64,000 bases of DNA. Source: Pasteurella oralis (GTDB lineage: Bacteria > Pseudomonadota > Gammaproteobacteria > Enterobacterales > Pasteurellaceae). The translations under genes were made by a program, and so were the position numbers. The notes under the pieces are model-generated. The model was not told the origin of the DNA. It worked only from the letters and a program-made list of their open reading frames with translations, and searched no databases. Positions 46,358 to 58,077 of the stretch are shown here, one piece after another; within the stretch, counting starts at the first letter, position 1, and the number at the start of each line of letters is the position of its first letter. Where the stretch lies: NCBI RefSeq assembly GCF_002850605.1, contig NZ_NXGB01000003.1:62001-126000 (forward strand), read 5' to 3'.

Positions 46358-46801
46358 ATAATTCCTTATGTATTGTTGTTGAAGAACTATTCGCACGGAT
46401 ATGATTAAAATATCAGTCTTATTGAAAAAGGAGTCAGATAGTAGTACACTCATCAATCCTTAATAGATATGTGTGCTTTTATTTGTTTCAAATGGAAGTT
46501 CTTAATATCCATTATCCTAGCCAATACTGGCAGGTATTGGCTACCCCGTTAAAAAAATACTTTTAGTATTAATTTAAAATATAGTCATAAAGAAGAGCTA
46601 AAAATAAGTTAGGGAAATTCTAGATCAAAAGTTTTGTGATTGCAAGGGCGAAGAAGAGAAAATGTGAGTAAATAAAGAAAAATAAACTTGCAATATAATG
46701 AAGTGAGTTAAAAAAAATGAGAACTGAATCCGAGTTCCCTAACAAGAATACAAAATTTATTTTCCAGTATTTTGCTAAAGCAGGAACTTTTAGTATATAT
46801 G
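46358..46801. other. Gene-poor gap between the catabolic cluster and the tRNA pair
   Basis: About 440 AT-rich bases with no reading frame I would call. The one clear structure is a perfect nine-base hairpin at 46519-46542 (AGCCAATAC / GTATTGGCT, loop TGGCAG) without a T run. No integrase or repeat of the tRNA 3' end was seen. Confidence 0.5.
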
Positions 46802-46878
46802 TGGCACGCCCTATTGGATTCGAACCAATGACCTACGGCTTAGAAGGCCGTTGCTCTATCCAGCTGAGCTAAGGGCGC
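46802..46878 (-). tRNA. tRNA-Arg (anticodon TCT)
   Basis: The 77-base minus-strand sequence begins GCGCCCTTAGCTCAGCTGGA and folds into the full cloverleaf. The anticodon stem-loop CGGCCTTCTAAGCCG gives TCT, reading AGA. The T arm contains GGTTCGAATCC, and the 3' CCA is encoded at 46804-46802. The first acceptor pair is G-U. It lies 29 bases after tRNA-Pro and probably shares its promoter. Confidence 0.95.
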
Positions 46879-46907
46879 ATTTCAAATGGATATCTAAATT
46901 GGGGAAG

Positions 46908-46984
46908 TGGTCGGCGAGATAGGATTTGAACCTACGACCCACTGGTCCCAAACCAGTTGCGCTACCAAGCTGCGCTACTCGCCG
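46908..46984 (-). tRNA. tRNA-Pro (anticodon TGG)
   Basis: The minus-strand sequence begins CGGCGAGTAGCGCAGCTTGG, the classical proline tRNA start. The anticodon stem-loop CTGGTTTGGGACCAG gives TGG, reading CCA and related codons. The T arm has GGTTCAAATCC, and the 3' CCA is encoded (46910-46908). Confidence 0.96.
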
Positions 46985-46997
46985 ACGAATGTGTAGC

Positions 46998-47025
46998 ATT
47001 ATAGTTTTCTTTTAATTCCAGTCAA
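46998..47025 (-). promoter_or_regulatory. Strong sigma70 promoter of the tRNA-Pro/tRNA-Arg unit
   Basis: On the minus strand TTGACT (47025-47020), a 16-base spacer and a consensus TATAAT (47003-46998) lie 13 bases before tRNA-Pro. Confidence 0.8.
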
Positions 47026-47142
47026 TTAATTTTTTCTATTTTTCATTCAATCGCACAAATTAATCTCAATTTCACTTACATTTGAACTAGTTTTCTGACA
47101 AAATAGCAAACGTTTTCTTTCACTAAATTAAAGGACAGATTA

Positions 47143-47994
47143 ATGACTGCACAAGTGATTTCTGGCACAGAATTGTCTAAAAAAATTAAATCAGATATAG
47201 CACAAAAAATACAACAATATATACAACAAGGTAAGCGTGCGCCAGGATTAGCGGTAATTCTTGTTGGAGCAGATCCCGCTTCACAAGTTTATGTTGGCAG
47301 TAAGCGTAAAAGTTGTGCAGAAATTGGGATTCAGTCCAAATCTTATGACTTGCCTGACGTGACTTCGGAAGATGAGTTATTAGCTTTAATTGAGCAACTT
47401 AATCAAGATAGAGAAGTTGATGGTATTTTAGTTCAGCTACCGTTACCGAAGCATATTGATAGTACGAAAGTAATTGAACGAATTGCACCAGAAAAAGATG
47501 TAGATGGTTTTCATCCTTATAATGTTGGGCGTTTATGTCAGCGTATTCCTACATTACGCGCTTGTACTCCTTACGGTGTGATGAAATTATTAGAAACGAC
47601 GAGTATTAATTTATATGGACAACATGCTGTTATTGTTGGCGCGTCAAATATCGTAGGTAGACCGATGGCATTAGAGTTATTGTTAGCAGGTTGCACGGTG
47701 ACAGTGACTCATCGTTTTACCAAAGATCTTGAACATCATGTACGTCAAGCAGATATTTTAGTTGTGGCAGTAGGTAAGCCACAGTTTATTCATGGTGATT
47801 GGGTAAAAGAAGGTGCAGTGGTCATTGATGTTGGTATCAATCGTATCGAGGGTAAACTCGTTGGTGATGTGGAATATGATGTTGCAGCAGAAAAAGCCAG
47901 CTATATTACACCAGTTCCCGGCGGTGTTGGTCCAATGACAGTGGCAATGTTAATGTTTAATACATTAGCAGCTTATGAAATGCAGACATCATAA
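47143..47994 (+). CDS. folD: Methylenetetrahydrofolate dehydrogenase/cyclohydrolase FolD
   Basis: FolD interconverts methylene-, methenyl- and formyl-tetrahydrofolate with NADP. The 283 residues carry [14 protein letters not shown] with the catalytic Lys, [10 protein letters not shown], the NADP-binding [16 protein letters not shown], and the terminal [15 protein letters not shown]. An AAAGGA ribosome site precedes ATG 47143. It stands alone, convergent with ssb. Confidence 0.97.
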   Translation: MTAQVISGTELSKKIKSDIAQKIQQYIQQGKRAPGLAVILVGADPASQVYVGSKRKSCAEIGIQSKSYDLPDVTSEDELLALIEQLNQDREVDGILVQLPLPKHIDSTKVIERIAPEKDVDGFHPYNVGRLCQRIPTLRACTPYGVMKLLETTSINLYGQHAVIVGASNIVGRPMALELLLAGCTVTVTHRFTKDLEHHVRQADILVVAVGKPQFIHGDWVKEGAVVIDVGINRIEGKLVGDVEYDVAAEKASYITPVPGGVGPMTVAMLMFNTLAAYEMQTS

Positions 47995-48006
47995 GCAGAT
48001 GATGAG

Positions 48007-48040
48007 AAAAAAGTGCGGTCGATTTTGACCGTCTTTTTTT
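48007..48040 (+). terminator. Terminator after folD containing an uptake signal
   Basis: AAAGTGCGGTC and GACCGTCTTT form a stem with one mismatch around GATTTT, followed by a run of T. The left arm is an exact uptake signal. Confidence 0.65.
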
Positions 48041-48080
48041 AGCTTGTGTATTTATTTACATTTGAGTCTAGAGGGTAATC

Positions 48081-48167
48081 ATGCAAGTCGGAAAGCAGAA
48101 TGTTATTGAAAATAGAAATTATAGTGTAAAAGAAGCAATAACTTTTGTTGAAAAAATTAACATTTAA
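48081..48167 (+). CDS. Possible small protein of 28 residues downstream of folD
   Basis: A short frame reads MQVGKQNVIENRNYSVKEAI and ends TFVEKINI. Its ATG at 48081 follows AGAGGG with a six-base spacer, which is better than many annotated genes here. It is not recognised, is very short and has no promoter that I can see between the folD terminator and its start. It may be a gene remnant or chance. Confidence 0.2.
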   Translation: MQVGKQNVIENRNYSVKEAITFVEKINI

Positions 48168-48205
48168 GATCAGAGTTGACTTTGCTAAGCAGAATTTTAA
48201 GTGAT

Positions 48206-48238
48206 AAAAAGACGCTACTGATAGCGCAGCGTCTTTTT
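48206..48238. terminator. Bidirectional terminator between folD side and ssb
   Basis: AAAAAGACGCT and AGCGTCTTTTT form an 11-base perfect stem around an 11-base loop, located 22 bases after the ssb stop. Confidence 0.85.
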
Positions 48239-48259
48239 ATAGATATTTCTGATTCTGAT

Positions 48260-48775
48260 TTAGAACGGGATATTATCTTCTTCAAAGCCCATATCCATTG
48301 GTGGTTCATTTTGCGGTGCGGGCTTTTGTGCTGGACGGGCAGGTTGTGAGCTAAAGTTATTGCCATAGTTGCCACCAGCAGGTGCATTGTATTGTGATGC
48401 AGAGGCTTGAGGTGCATAGCCACCTGCTTGTGGTCGATCGTTGCGGCTGTCTAGCATTTGTAGAACATCACCTTGGATTTCGGTAGTATAGCGATCTTGG
48501 CCATTCTGATCCTGCCACTTACGCGTTCTTAAACGCCCTTCAACATACACTTTTGAACCTTTGCGTAAATATTCCCCCGCCACTTCAGCCTGACGGCGGT
48601 AGAACACGATGCGGTGCCATTCTGTGATTTCACGACGTTCGTTAGTGTTTTTATCAATCCAGCTTTCGCTTGTTGCAACACTAATATTCGCTACGGCTTC
48701 ACCATTTGGCATTGTGCGAATTTCAGGATCATTGCCTAAATTTCCCACGATAATTACTTTATTTACTCCAGCCAT
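48260..48775 (-). CDS. ssb: Single-stranded DNA-binding protein
   Basis: SSB coats single-stranded DNA in replication, repair and (in this family) transformation. The 171-residue protein has the OB fold ([43 protein letters not shown]), a Gln/Gly/Pro/Ala-rich linker, and the acidic protein-docking tail EEDNIPF. It diverges from uvrA with a LexA box between them, as in E. coli. Confidence 0.97.
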   Translation of the reverse strand: MAGVNKVIIVGNLGNDPEIRTMPNGEAVANISVATSESWIDKNTNERREITEWHRIVFYRRQAEVAGEYLRKGSKVYVEGRLRTRKWQDQNGQDRYTTEIQGDVLQMLDSRNDRPQAGGYAPQASASQYNAPAGGNYGNNFSSQPARPAQKPAPQNEPPMDMGFEEDNIPF

Positions 48776-48865
48776 ATAATCCTCTTTCTCATTTTGAATT
48801 GGGGTGAAAATTCTTATTATTTTGCCCTAAAATAATAAAAAAATCTATGTTTAAAACAAGTGTAA

Positions 48866-48881
48866 CTGGATATTTGCACAG
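48866..48881. promoter_or_regulatory. LexA (SOS) box between ssb and uvrA
   Basis: CTGGATATTTGCACAG is a CTG-N10-CAG site of correct 16-base length, flanked by AA and TT. The divergent ssb-uvrA pair shares an SOS box in E. coli as well. It overlaps the -35 region of the predicted uvrA promoter. Confidence 0.8.
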
Positions 48882-48903
48882 TTATTTGAGAATATGCGAT
48901 AAT
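48874..48903 (+). promoter_or_regulatory. Predicted uvrA promoter
   Basis: TTGCAC (48874-48879), an 18-base spacer and GATAAT (48898-48903) lie 39 bases before the uvrA ATG. The -35 box lies within the LexA site, so bound LexA would block it. Confidence 0.5.
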
Positions 48904-48942
48904 GATCGCAATTTGAACACTTGCTAATGGCTTTTTATATTT

Positions 48943-51774
48943 ATGGATAAAATTGAAGTACGTGGGGCGAGAACCCATAATTTAAAGAATATTAACTTAA
49001 CTATTCCACGTGATAAATTAATTGTAATTACAGGTCTTTCCGGTTCAGGAAAATCTTCTTTGGCGTTTGATACTTTATATGCAGAAGGGCAGCGTCGTTA
49101 TGTAGAATCCCTTTCTGCCTATGCACGCCAATTCTTGTCTTTAATGGAAAAGCCCGATGTGGATCATATTGAAGGGCTATCTCCCGCGATTTCGATTGAA
49201 CAAAAATCAACTTCTCATAATCCGCGTTCGACTGTGGGGACTGTCACTGAAATCCACGATTATCTACGTTTGTTATTTGCTAGAGTCGGTGAGCCACGCT
49301 GTCCGACTCATCAAGTTGCGTTAACTGCACAAACAATTAGTCAAATGGTAGATAAAGTGTTGAGCTTACCTGAGGACAGTCGAATGATGTTACTTGCGCC
49401 AGTAGTCAAGGAGCGTAAAGGTGAACACGTGAAATTGCTCGAACAAATTGCATCACAAGGGTATATTCGTGCACGAATTGATGGCGAGATTTGTGATTTG
49501 TCGGATGCACCTAAATTAGAATTACATAAAAAGCATACTATTGAGGTAGTAGTAGACCGTTTTAAAGTGCGTGCTGATTTATCCACAAGATTAGCGGAAT
49601 CTTTTGAAACTGCATTGGAATTATCGGGTGGTACAGCCGTAGTTGCTTCAATGGATGATAGTAGCGCTGAGGAATTAGTATTCTCTGCAAATTTTGCTTG
49701 CCCACATTGTGGTTATTCTGTACCAGAATTAGAGCCACGCTTATTTTCTTTTAATAATCCTGCGGGTGCTTGTCCAACTTGCGATGGACTAGGTGTGCAA
49801 CAATATTTTGATGAAAAAAGAGTAGTACAAAATCCAAGTATTTCTCTGGCAAGTGGCGCAGTGAAAGGCTGGGATCGTCGTAATTTTTATTATTATCAAA
49901 TGCTGACTTCATTGGCAAAACATTACGATTTTGATATTGAATTGCCATTTGAAGCATTACCGAAAAGAGTGCAGCACATTATTTTAAACGGTTCGGGTAA
50001 AGAAGAAATTGAATTTCAGTATATGAATGATCGTGGTGATGTTGTTGTACGACACCATGCTTTTGAAGGTATTTTGAATAATATGTCACGCCGTTATAAA
50101 GAGACAGAATCAATGTCAGTGCGTGAAGAATTAGCCAAAAATATTAGTACTTGCCCTTGTCATGATTGTAGCGGTTCTCGATTACGCCAAGAAGCTCGCC
50201 ATGTGTATATTGGTAGCACAAATTTGCCAGAAGTAGCAGAGAAGAGTATTGGTGAAACGCTACAATTTTTTACTGAGCTAAGTTTAACTGGGCAGCGGGC
50301 GCAAATCGCTGAAAAAATCTTGAAAGAAATTAAGGAACGATTACAGTTTTTAGTGAATGTCGGTTTGGATTATCTTTCTCTTTCGCGCTCAGCAGAAACA
50401 TTGTCAGGTGGTGAGGCACAGCGCATTCGTTTAGCAAGCCAAATTGGTGCGGGCTTAGTGGGGGTGATGTATGTATTAGATGAACCTTCAATTGGTTTAC
50501 ACCAACGCGATAATGAACGTTTGTTAAATACGTTGATTCACTTGCGTAATTTGGGCAATACGGTCATTGTAGTTGAGCATGATGAAGATGCCATTATGGC
50601 GGCAGATCATATCATTGATATTGGTCCGGGAGCAGGTGTGCATGGGGGGCAAGTAGTTGCGGAAGGAACAGCAAAAGCTATTATGGCAAATCCGCATTCG
50701 ATTACAGGTAAATTTTTATCTGGTATTGAAAAGATCGAAATTCCGCAAAAACGGACCGCACTTGATAGGAAGAAAGTACTTAAATTAAATGGTGCTACAG
50801 GGAATAACTTAAAAGCAGTCAATTTAGAAATTCCAGTGGGATTGTTTACTTGTGTGACAGGGGTATCAGGTTCAGGGAAATCCACATTGATTAATGATAC
50901 CTTATTTCCTTTGGCGCAAAATGCTTTAAATCGCGCAGAAAATACACAATATGCACCTTATAAATCGATTTCAGGGTTGGAATTTTTTGATAAAGTGATT
51001 GATATTGACCAAAGTCCAATTGGTCGAACACCGCGTTCAAATCCTGCGACTTACACTGGATTATTTACACCAATTCGCGAGTTATTCTCAGGAGTGCCAG
51101 AAGCACGTGCACGAGGCTATAATCCCGGACGTTTTAGTTTTAATGTTCGTGGTGGGCGTTGTGAAGCTTGTCAGGGCGATGGGGTTATTAAAGTTGAAAT
51201 GCACTTTTTGCCTGATGTCTATGTGCCTTGTGAACAATGCAAAGGCAAACGTTATAATCGCGAAACTTTAGAAATTCGTTATAAAGGCAAAACAATTCAC
51301 CAAGTGCTAGAAATGACAGTGGAAGAAGCACGTGAGTTTTTTGATGCGATTCCACAAATTGCACGTAAGTTACAGACGTTGATGGATGTAGGGTTATCTT
51401 ATATTCGTTTAGGTCAATCCTCCACGACCTTATCTGGTGGTGAAGCACAGCGCGTGAAGTTAGCAACTGAATTATCAAAACGTGATACAGGGAAAACCTT
51501 GTATGTGCTTGATGAACCTACGACAGGTTTGCATTTTGCTGATATTAAGCAGCTACTAACCGTGTTACATCGCTTACGTGATCAGGGCAATACGATAGTT
51601 GTGATTGAGCATAATCTAGATGTGATCAAAACAGCAGATTGGATCATTGATTTAGGTCCTGAAGGAGGAAGCGGTGGTGGTCAGATCATTGCAACAGGTA
51701 CCCCAGAACAGGTTGCTGAGGTACAATGCTCACATACTGCACGTTTCTTAAAAACTATTTTGCAAAAAGGCTAA
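48943..51774 (+). CDS. uvrA: UvrABC excinuclease subunit A
   Basis: UvrA is the damage-sensing ATPase of nucleotide excision repair. The 943-residue protein has two ABC ATPase halves, each with a Walker A ([10 protein letters not shown] near residue 31 and [10 protein letters not shown] near 640), signatures [12 protein letters not shown] and [12 protein letters not shown], and zinc-finger cysteines (CPHC...CPTC in the first half, CEACQGDG...CEQCKGKRY in the second). Length matches E. coli UvrA (940). An uptake signal near 50756 is read as Thr-Ala-Leu. Confidence 0.98.
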   Translation: MDKIEVRGARTHNLKNINLTIPRDKLIVITGLSGSGKSSLAFDTLYAEGQRRYVESLSAYARQFLSLMEKPDVDHIEGLSPAISIEQKSTSHNPRSTVGTVTEIHDYLRLLFARVGEPRCPTHQVALTAQTISQMVDKVLSLPEDSRMMLLAPVVKERKGEHVKLLEQIASQGYIRARIDGEICDLSDAPKLELHKKHTIEVVVDRFKVRADLSTRLAESFETALELSGGTAVVASMDDSSAEELVFSANFACPHCGYSVPELEPRLFSFNNPAGACPTCDGLGVQQYFDEKRVVQNPSISLASGAVKGWDRRNFYYYQMLTSLAKHYDFDIELPFEALPKRVQHIILNGSGKEEIEFQYMNDRGDVVVRHHAFEGILNNMSRRYKETESMSVREELAKNISTCPCHDCSGSRLRQEARHVYIGSTNLPEVAEKSIGETLQFFTELSLTGQRAQIAEKILKEIKERLQFLVNVGLDYLSLSRSAETLSGGEAQRIRLASQIGAGLVGVMYVLDEPSIGLHQRDNERLLNTLIHLRNLGNTVIVVEHDEDAIMAADHIIDIGPGAGVHGGQVVAEGTAKAIMANPHSITGKFLSGIEKIEIPQKRTALDRKKVLKLNGATGNNLKAVNLEIPVGLFTCVTGVSGSGKSTLINDTLFPLAQNALNRAENTQYAPYKSISGLEFFDKVIDIDQSPIGRTPRSNPATYTGLFTPIRELFSGVPEARARGYNPGRFSFNVRGGRCEACQGDGVIKVEMHFLPDVYVPCEQCKGKRYNRETLEIRYKGKTIHQVLEMTVEEAREFFDAIPQIARKLQTLMDVGLSYIRLGQSSTTLSGGEAQRVKLATELSKRDTGKTLYVLDEPTTGLHFADIKQLLTVLHRLRDQGNTIVVIEHNLDVIKTADWIIDLGPEGGSGGGQIIATGTPEQVAEVQCSHTARFLKTILQKG

Positions 51775-51846
51775 AAACTTAAATAGCTTTACGTTAAAAT
51801 ACAAGGGCTATTTAGCATTATTTTACACTCAATTTAGGAGAGTTAT

Positions 51847-52407
51847 ATGAAAAAAACAGTATTAGCACTTATGCTTTCATGTGGCGTCGCAGCATCAGCA
51901 TTTGCTCATAGCCATGCGGCAGATCATAAGCACAGTGGTGAAATGTTAGAAGTGAAAGTCGAGTTACTTGATCCAGTCAAAGGTAATCAGGATGCAGGTA
52001 AAGTTGTGATTACTGAATCCGCGTACGGTTTAGTCTTTACACCAGAATTAAAAGGATTAACGGTGGGTTTACATGGTTTCCATATTCACCAAAATCCAAG
52101 CTGTGAAGCAAAAGAAAAAGAAGGCAAGCTTGTTGCAGGTTTAGGCGCGGGTGGTCATTGGGATCCGAAAAATGCAGGTAAACATGGTTATCCATGGTCT
52201 GATGAAGCACATTTAGGTGATTTACCAGCGTTAACAGTAAATGCAGATGGTACATCGACTAACCCTGTGTTAGCTCCGCGCTTAAAACATTTAGATGAAG
52301 TAAAAGGTCGTTCAATCATGATTCATGCTGGTGGCGATAATCACTCAGATCATCCTGCACCATTAGGCGGTGGCGGTCCACGTATGGCTTGCGGTGTAAT
52401 CAACTAA
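51847..52407 (+). CDS. sodC: Periplasmic Cu,Zn superoxide dismutase
   Basis: SodC removes superoxide in the periplasm and protects pathogens from the host burst. The 186-residue protein has a signal peptide ([20 protein letters not shown]) followed by a His-rich N-terminus ([12 protein letters not shown]) seen in Haemophilus and Pasteurella SodC, which can acquire metal. The metal-binding [22 protein letters not shown] and [24 protein letters not shown] segments and both disulfide cysteines are present. GGAG precedes ATG 51847. Confidence 0.97.
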   Translation: MKKTVLALMLSCGVAASAFAHSHAADHKHSGEMLEVKVELLDPVKGNQDAGKVVITESAYGLVFTPELKGLTVGLHGFHIHQNPSCEAKEKEGKLVAGLGAGGHWDPKNAGKHGYPWSDEAHLGDLPALTVNADGTSTNPVLAPRLKHLDEVKGRSIMIHAGGDNHSDHPAPLGGGGPRMACGVIN

Positions 52408-52426
52408 GTTGAGTTTTCTACCAATC

Positions 52427-52454
52427 AAAAGCCTAGCATTGTGCTAGGCTTTTT
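52427..52454. terminator. Bidirectional terminator between sodC and rlmB
   Basis: AAAAGCCTAGCA and TGCTAGGCTTTT form a perfect stem with a three-base loop between the convergent genes. Confidence 0.85.
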
Positions 52455-52488
52455 ATGAGTTAAAGTGCGGTCTTGTTTTGTGAAAGTT

Positions 52489-53226
52489 TTAAGCTAAACG
52501 TTGGCGCACAATTTCAAATAGACATACGCCTGTCGCCACAGACACATTTAGAGAGGAAACTGAACCTGCCATTGGAATACTAATTAATTGATCGCAATGC
52601 TCACGAGTCAGGCGGCGCATGCCATCGCCTTCAGCTCCCATTACTAAAGCTAATCCTCCCGTTAATTTGGTTTGATATAAGGTTTCTGTTGCTTCACCAG
52701 CAGTACCGACGACCCAAATATTATGCTGCTGTTGTAAATCACGTAAAGTCCGTGCCAAATTCGTTACTCGGATTAAAGGCATCACTTCTGCTGCACCACA
52801 AGCAACTTTACGGGCAATAGAAGTGAGCTGTGCAGATTTATCTTTAGGGACAATCACTGCACAAACCCCAGCAGCATCAGCAGTGCGTAAACAAGCACCT
52901 AAATTATGTGGATCTGTGACACCATCAAGCACTAATAATAATGGGTGAGTTTTATTGGCTAAAATATTATCTAAATCGGCTTCATTGAGCTCTTTAGCAG
53001 ACTGTACACGAGCGATAATTCCTTGATGAACTTCACCGTCTGCTTTTTTATCTAAGGTTTGCCGGTTTAAGAATTGCACTGAAATGCCTAAATTATGTAG
53101 TTCATTTAACAGTGGTTGTAAGCGCTTATCTTCGCGCCCTTTTAAAACATAGACTTCAATTAAGCGCTCTGGTGCATGATTTAAAAACGCACCCACTGCA
53201 TGAATGCCATAAATATTTTCACTCAT
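52489..53226 (-). CDS. rlmB: 23S rRNA (guanosine-2251-2'-O)-methyltransferase RlmB
   Basis: RlmB is a SPOUT-family enzyme that methylates Gm2251 in the peptidyl-transferase region. The 245 residues have the N-terminal L30e-like substrate-binding part ([11 protein letters not shown]) and the trefoil-knot motifs [35 protein letters not shown] and [19 protein letters not shown]. Its ATG follows the rnr stop with no gap, so the two are co-translated; this rnr-rlmB order is conserved. Confidence 0.96.
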   Translation of the reverse strand: MSENIYGIHAVGAFLNHAPERLIEVYVLKGREDKRLQPLLNELHNLGISVQFLNRQTLDKKADGEVHQGIIARVQSAKELNEADLDNILANKTHPLLLVLDGVTDPHNLGACLRTADAAGVCAVIVPKDKSAQLTSIARKVACGAAEVMPLIRVTNLARTLRDLQQQHNIWVVGTAGEATETLYQTKLTGGLALVMGAEGDGMRRLTREHCDQLISIPMAGSVSSLNVSVATGVCLFEIVRQRLA

Positions 53227-55620
53227 TTATTTTCTCTTTTTGGCTGATTTTGACTTTGTTTTGTTGCTAGATGATTTGTTTGAAACTTTTGATTTTCTGA
53301 CCGCACTTTGGCGTCCTTTGCTTTTGTTGCGTTGCTTTTCAATACTTTCTGCATAACGCTGATTTTTCTTTATTTTATCTTTTAAGGTTTTACCTTGGCG
53401 TAGTGGCTTGCGTTCACTTGCCACTAAAGAAAAATCCACTTGACGTTGTTCAAGACTCACGGCTTCTACTTTAATACGTACTTTGTCACCAAGTCGATAG
53501 ATCATACCACTATTTTCACCAATTAAGCGCTGCTTAGCTAAGTCAAATTGGTAATAATCATTATCTAAAGTCGAAATATGTACCAAACCATCGATGAATA
53601 AATCATCTAAGCGTACGAATAAGCCAAAGCCAGTGACAGAAGAAATAACACCACTAAACTCTTCACCGACATGATCTTGCATGTACTCACATTTCAACCA
53701 GTCAGCAACATCTCGAGTCGCATCATCGGCACGACGTTCAGTCATTGAGCAATGATCACCTAATAGATCCATTTCATCGAAGGAATAATGATATCCTCCA
53801 GTATCGGTTGTTTTGCGTTTTGAACCTTTTAATTTAGCTAAAATATATTTAATGCCACGATGGAGGGTTAAGTCAGGATAGCGCCGAATTGGTGAAGTAA
53901 AATGCGCGTATTCTTCTAAAGCCAGACCAAAATGACCAATATTATCAGGTGAATAAACAGCTTGGCTTAATGAGCGCAATAACATAGTTTGAATCAGTTC
54001 ATGATCAGGACGTTCTCGTACTTGCTCTAACAATTCGGCATAATCAGCGGTTGTTGGTTTCGTACCACCACCTAAGCCTAAACCACATTCATTCAAGAAA
54101 CCGCGGAAAGCGGTAATTTTTTCTTCACTTGGACCTGCATGAATACGGAATAGAGCAGGTTCTTGGTGTTTTTCAACAAAACTAGCCGCTGCAATATTGG
54201 CTAAGATCATACATTCTTCGATGATTTTATGTGCGTCATTACGAATAACAGGTTCAATACGTTCAATGCGTCCCATTTCATTAAAAACAAATTTACTTTC
54301 AATAGTTTCAAAATCAATGGCACCGCGTTGATGTCTTGCTGCGATAAGTGCTTGATACATTTTGTGTAGTTCTTGTAAATGCGGAACGAGGTTATGGTAA
54401 CGCTCGCATAACTCTTGATCACCTTCCAGAATACGTGCAACTTTGGTATAGGTTAAACGTGCATGCGAGTTCATAACAGCTTCGTAAAATGTATAACCCG
54501 TGATTTTGCCTTTAGTTGAAACGTTAAGCTCACAGACCATACATAAACGGTCGACTTGTGGATTGAGTGAACAAAGTCCATTAGAGAGAATTTCGGGTAG
54601 CATTGGTACAACTCGGTTTGGAAAATATACCGAGTTACCGCGTGCATGTGCTTCGGCATCTAGTGCGCTACGTAGGCGCACATAATAGCTCACATCAGCA
54701 ATTGCGACCCAAAGGGTCCAGCCACCACCTCGTTTTTTCTGACAAAAAACCGCATCATCAAAATCACGTGCATCTTCGCCATCAATAGTCACTAATGGGA
54801 ATTGACGTAAATCGACGCGACCTTCTTTTGCTTGTTCTGGTACTTCTTCACTGAGTTTTGCGACTTGTTTTAACACCGCTTCAGGGAATTGGTGTGGGAT
54901 ATCGTGATTACGAATCGCAATTTCAACTTCCATACCTTTTGCCATGTTTTCGCCCAGTACTTCAGTAATCATACCGACAGGTTGAGTAAATGTCGCAGTA
55001 CGAGGTTTTAATTCAACTACGACGACTTGTCCCATACGTGCACCTTGACGATGTTCATTTGGGATCAAAATATCGCGATTAATACGACTATCATCAGGCA
55101 CAACATAGCCAATACCATCTTCAAGGAAAAAACGCCCTACAATTTGTTTTTTACGTTGTTGTAATACACGGACGATACGGACTTCTTGGCGACCTCGTCG
55201 ATCAAATCCATTTGGTTGAGCAAGCACATAATCGCCATGCATGACACGTTGCATTTGGTTATTTGGGATGAACCAATCGCTGTCTTTGCCTTCCACTTGT
55301 AGAAAACCATAGCCATCACGATGACCTAATACGCTGCCTTTTAATAAATCTAATTTTTCTGGTAGGGCATAACGTTTACGTTTAGTAAAAACAAGTTGCC
55401 CATCATTTTCCATCGCACGTAAACGGCGGCGCATGGCTTCTTGTTGTTCTTCTTGTTTAAGTGAAAATATGGCGAATAACTCTTCTTTTGAAATAGGGGC
55501 ATTATGTTGGCGAATAATGTCGAGGATGAATTCACGGCTAGGGATAGGGTTTTCATATTTGGCAAGTTCTTCTTGATAGTTAGGATCTTGCGATAACTTA
55601 CTTTTCTTAATCTTTGACAT
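53227..55620 (-). CDS. rnr: Ribonuclease R
   Basis: RNase R is a 3'-5' exoribonuclease able to degrade structured RNA. The protein has the helix-turn-helix-like start ([17 protein letters not shown]), cold-shock domains, the RNB catalytic core with the Asp cluster [12 protein letters not shown], an S1 domain ([28 protein letters not shown]), and a very basic tail ending [10 protein letters not shown] start at ATG 55620 ([11 protein letters not shown]), with AAGGA seven bases upstream, giving 797 residues; the longer frame adds 35 residues absent from homologues. Confidence 0.96.
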   Translation of the reverse strand: MSKIKKSKLSQDPNYQEELAKYENPIPSREFILDIIRQHNAPISKEELFAIFSLKQEEQQEAMRRRLRAMENDGQLVFTKRKRYALPEKLDLLKGSVLGHRDGYGFLQVEGKDSDWFIPNNQMQRVMHGDYVLAQPNGFDRRGRQEVRIVRVLQQRKKQIVGRFFLEDGIGYVVPDDSRINRDILIPNEHRQGARMGQVVVVELKPRTATFTQPVGMITEVLGENMAKGMEVEIAIRNHDIPHQFPEAVLKQVAKLSEEVPEQAKEGRVDLRQFPLVTIDGEDARDFDDAVFCQKKRGGGWTLWVAIADVSYYVRLRSALDAEAHARGNSVYFPNRVVPMLPEILSNGLCSLNPQVDRLCMVCELNVSTKGKITGYTFYEAVMNSHARLTYTKVARILEGDQELCERYHNLVPHLQELHKMYQALIAARHQRGAIDFETIESKFVFNEMGRIERIEPVIRNDAHKIIEECMILANIAAASFVEKHQEPALFRIHAGPSEEKITAFRGFLNECGLGLGGGTKPTTADYAELLEQVRERPDHELIQTMLLRSLSQAVYSPDNIGHFGLALEEYAHFTSPIRRYPDLTLHRGIKYILAKLKGSKRKTTDTGGYHYSFDEMDLLGDHCSMTERRADDATRDVADWLKCEYMQDHVGEEFSGVISSVTGFGLFVRLDDLFIDGLVHISTLDNDYYQFDLAKQRLIGENSGMIYRLGDKVRIKVEAVSLEQRQVDFSLVASERKPLRQGKTLKDKIKKNQRYAESIEKQRNKSKGRQSAVRKSKVSNKSSSNKTKSKSAKKRK

Positions 55621-55878
55621 AGGTTGTTCCTTTTTCAAATGAAAAACGACATACATTAAACTAGCGCAAGTTTGACACTCCGCTACCGTGAAAGCAAGCA
55701 CAATACTAGGTAGAGAGAGAATCAATTGGATATTATGCTATTAAAGAATGCTTAAATAGGAAAGACAAGGCAATTTTCGATAATTTACAGAAAATTTTCT
55801 GTTATAAAGGTACATTTTTTGGTACATTTATGACAATTTTTTCAATACTCAAACTCGAGTATTCATCATTCAATTTAG

Positions 55879-56949
<1,071 letters not shown>

Positions 56950-56957
56950 TTTCATAC

Positions 56958-56986
56958 AAAAGTGCGGTAAATTTGACCGCACTTTT
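56958..56986. terminator. Uptake-signal hairpin between mreB and mreC
   Basis: AAAAGTGCGGT (56958-56968) and ACCGCACTTTT (56976-56986) are perfect 11-base arms around AAATTTG, ending in TTTTCC. Each arm is an exact uptake signal. A partial terminator here would give more MreB than MreC and MreD. Confidence 0.65.
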
Positions 56987-57027
56987 CCTCACCTTTTTAT
57001 TGCTGACATTACTAGTCTGATTCAGGT

Positions 57028-58077
57028 ATGAAACCCATTTTTGGAAAGGCTCCGCCTTTAGGTCTTCGTTTAATTTTAGCTATTATTGCATCTATCGCAT
57101 TAATTGTGTCTGATGGACAAACTAATGCGATGATTAAAGCTCGTAGTGTTATGGAAACAGCAATTGGTGGATTATATTACCTTGCTAATACACCTCGTAC
57201 TGTACTGGATGAAGTGTCTGATAACTTAGTTGATACGAATAAACTACAAATTGAAAACAAAGTGTTACGTGATCAGCTACGCGAAAAAAATGCAGATTTA
57301 TTGTTATTAGATCAACTTAAAGTCGAAAACCAGCGTCTTCGTTTACTCCTTAACTCACCTTTACGTACTGATGAATATAAGAAAATTGCTGAAGTACTGA
57401 CCGCAGAAACCGATGTTTATCGTAAACAAGTTGTTATCAATCAAGGGCAGCGTGATGGCGCTTATGTTGGTCAGCCAATTATTGATGAAAAAGGTATCGT
57501 TGGACAAATTGTTTCTGTGGGCGAAAATACGAGTCGTGTATTGTTATTGACTGATGTAACCCATTCGATTCCAGTACAAGTATTACGCAATGATGTGCGT
57601 TTAATTGCAAGTGGCACAGGACGTAATGATGAATTAACGTTAGATAATGTGCCTCGTTCAGTGGATATTGTAAAAGGTGATTTATTGGTTACATCGGGAT
57701 TAGGTGGACGTTTTTTGGAAGGCTATCCTGTTGCAATTGTTGAATCTGTATCACGTGATGGGCAAAATTATTTTGCTACAGTCACGGCAAAACCATTGGC
57801 TTCTATAGAACGCTTACGTTACGTATTATTATTGTGGCCAACGAATGAAGAGATGCGAAAAGTTCAATCTATTTCACCAGAGGATATTCGTCGCACAGTA
57901 CAGCAACGTTTAGAAAACCAAGGCGCAGAAGCGGATAAAGTGAAAAAAACATTAGTAAAAGAAGAAGTAGATAATCATTTACCTGTAGGGGAAGATGTTA
58001 ACCCAATCTTAGAGAATCCAGCCGAAAATAATCAAGCATTACCTGTGTCAGAGCCACAACAAAGAGAGGAAGAGTAA
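57028..58077 (+). CDS. mreC: Rod shape-determining protein MreC
   Basis: MreC links MreB to the periplasmic elongation machinery and activates PBP2-RodA. The 349-residue protein has one N-terminal span (LGLRLILAIIASIALIVSD), a coiled coil (about residues 70-110, ENKVLRDQLREKNADLL), and the beta-barrel domain (VVINQGQRDGAYVGQPI, GLVTSGLGGRF-like). The C-terminal 50 residues are acidic and low in complexity. Its stop overlaps the mreD ATG (TAATG). Confidence 0.95.
   Translation: MKPIFGKAPPLGLRLILAIIASIALIVSDGQTNAMIKARSVMETAIGGLYYLANTPRTVLDEVSDNLVDTNKLQIENKVLRDQLREKNADLLLLDQLKVENQRLRLLLNSPLRTDEYKKIAEVLTAETDVYRKQVVINQGQRDGAYVGQPIIDEKGIVGQIVSVGENTSRVLLLTDVTHSIPVQVLRNDVRLIASGTGRNDELTLDNVPRSVDIVKGDLLVTSGLGGRFLEGYPVAIVESVSRDGQNYFATVTAKPLASIERLRYVLLLWPTNEEMRKVQSISPEDIRRTVQQRLENQGAEADKVKKTLVKEEVDNHLPVGEDVNPILENPAENNQALPVSEPQQREEE

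Noticed and set aside
46519-46542. Nine-base hairpin near the tRNA genes as a terminator
   Set aside because: It has a perfect stem but no T run on either strand at the right distance, and no gene ends beside it.
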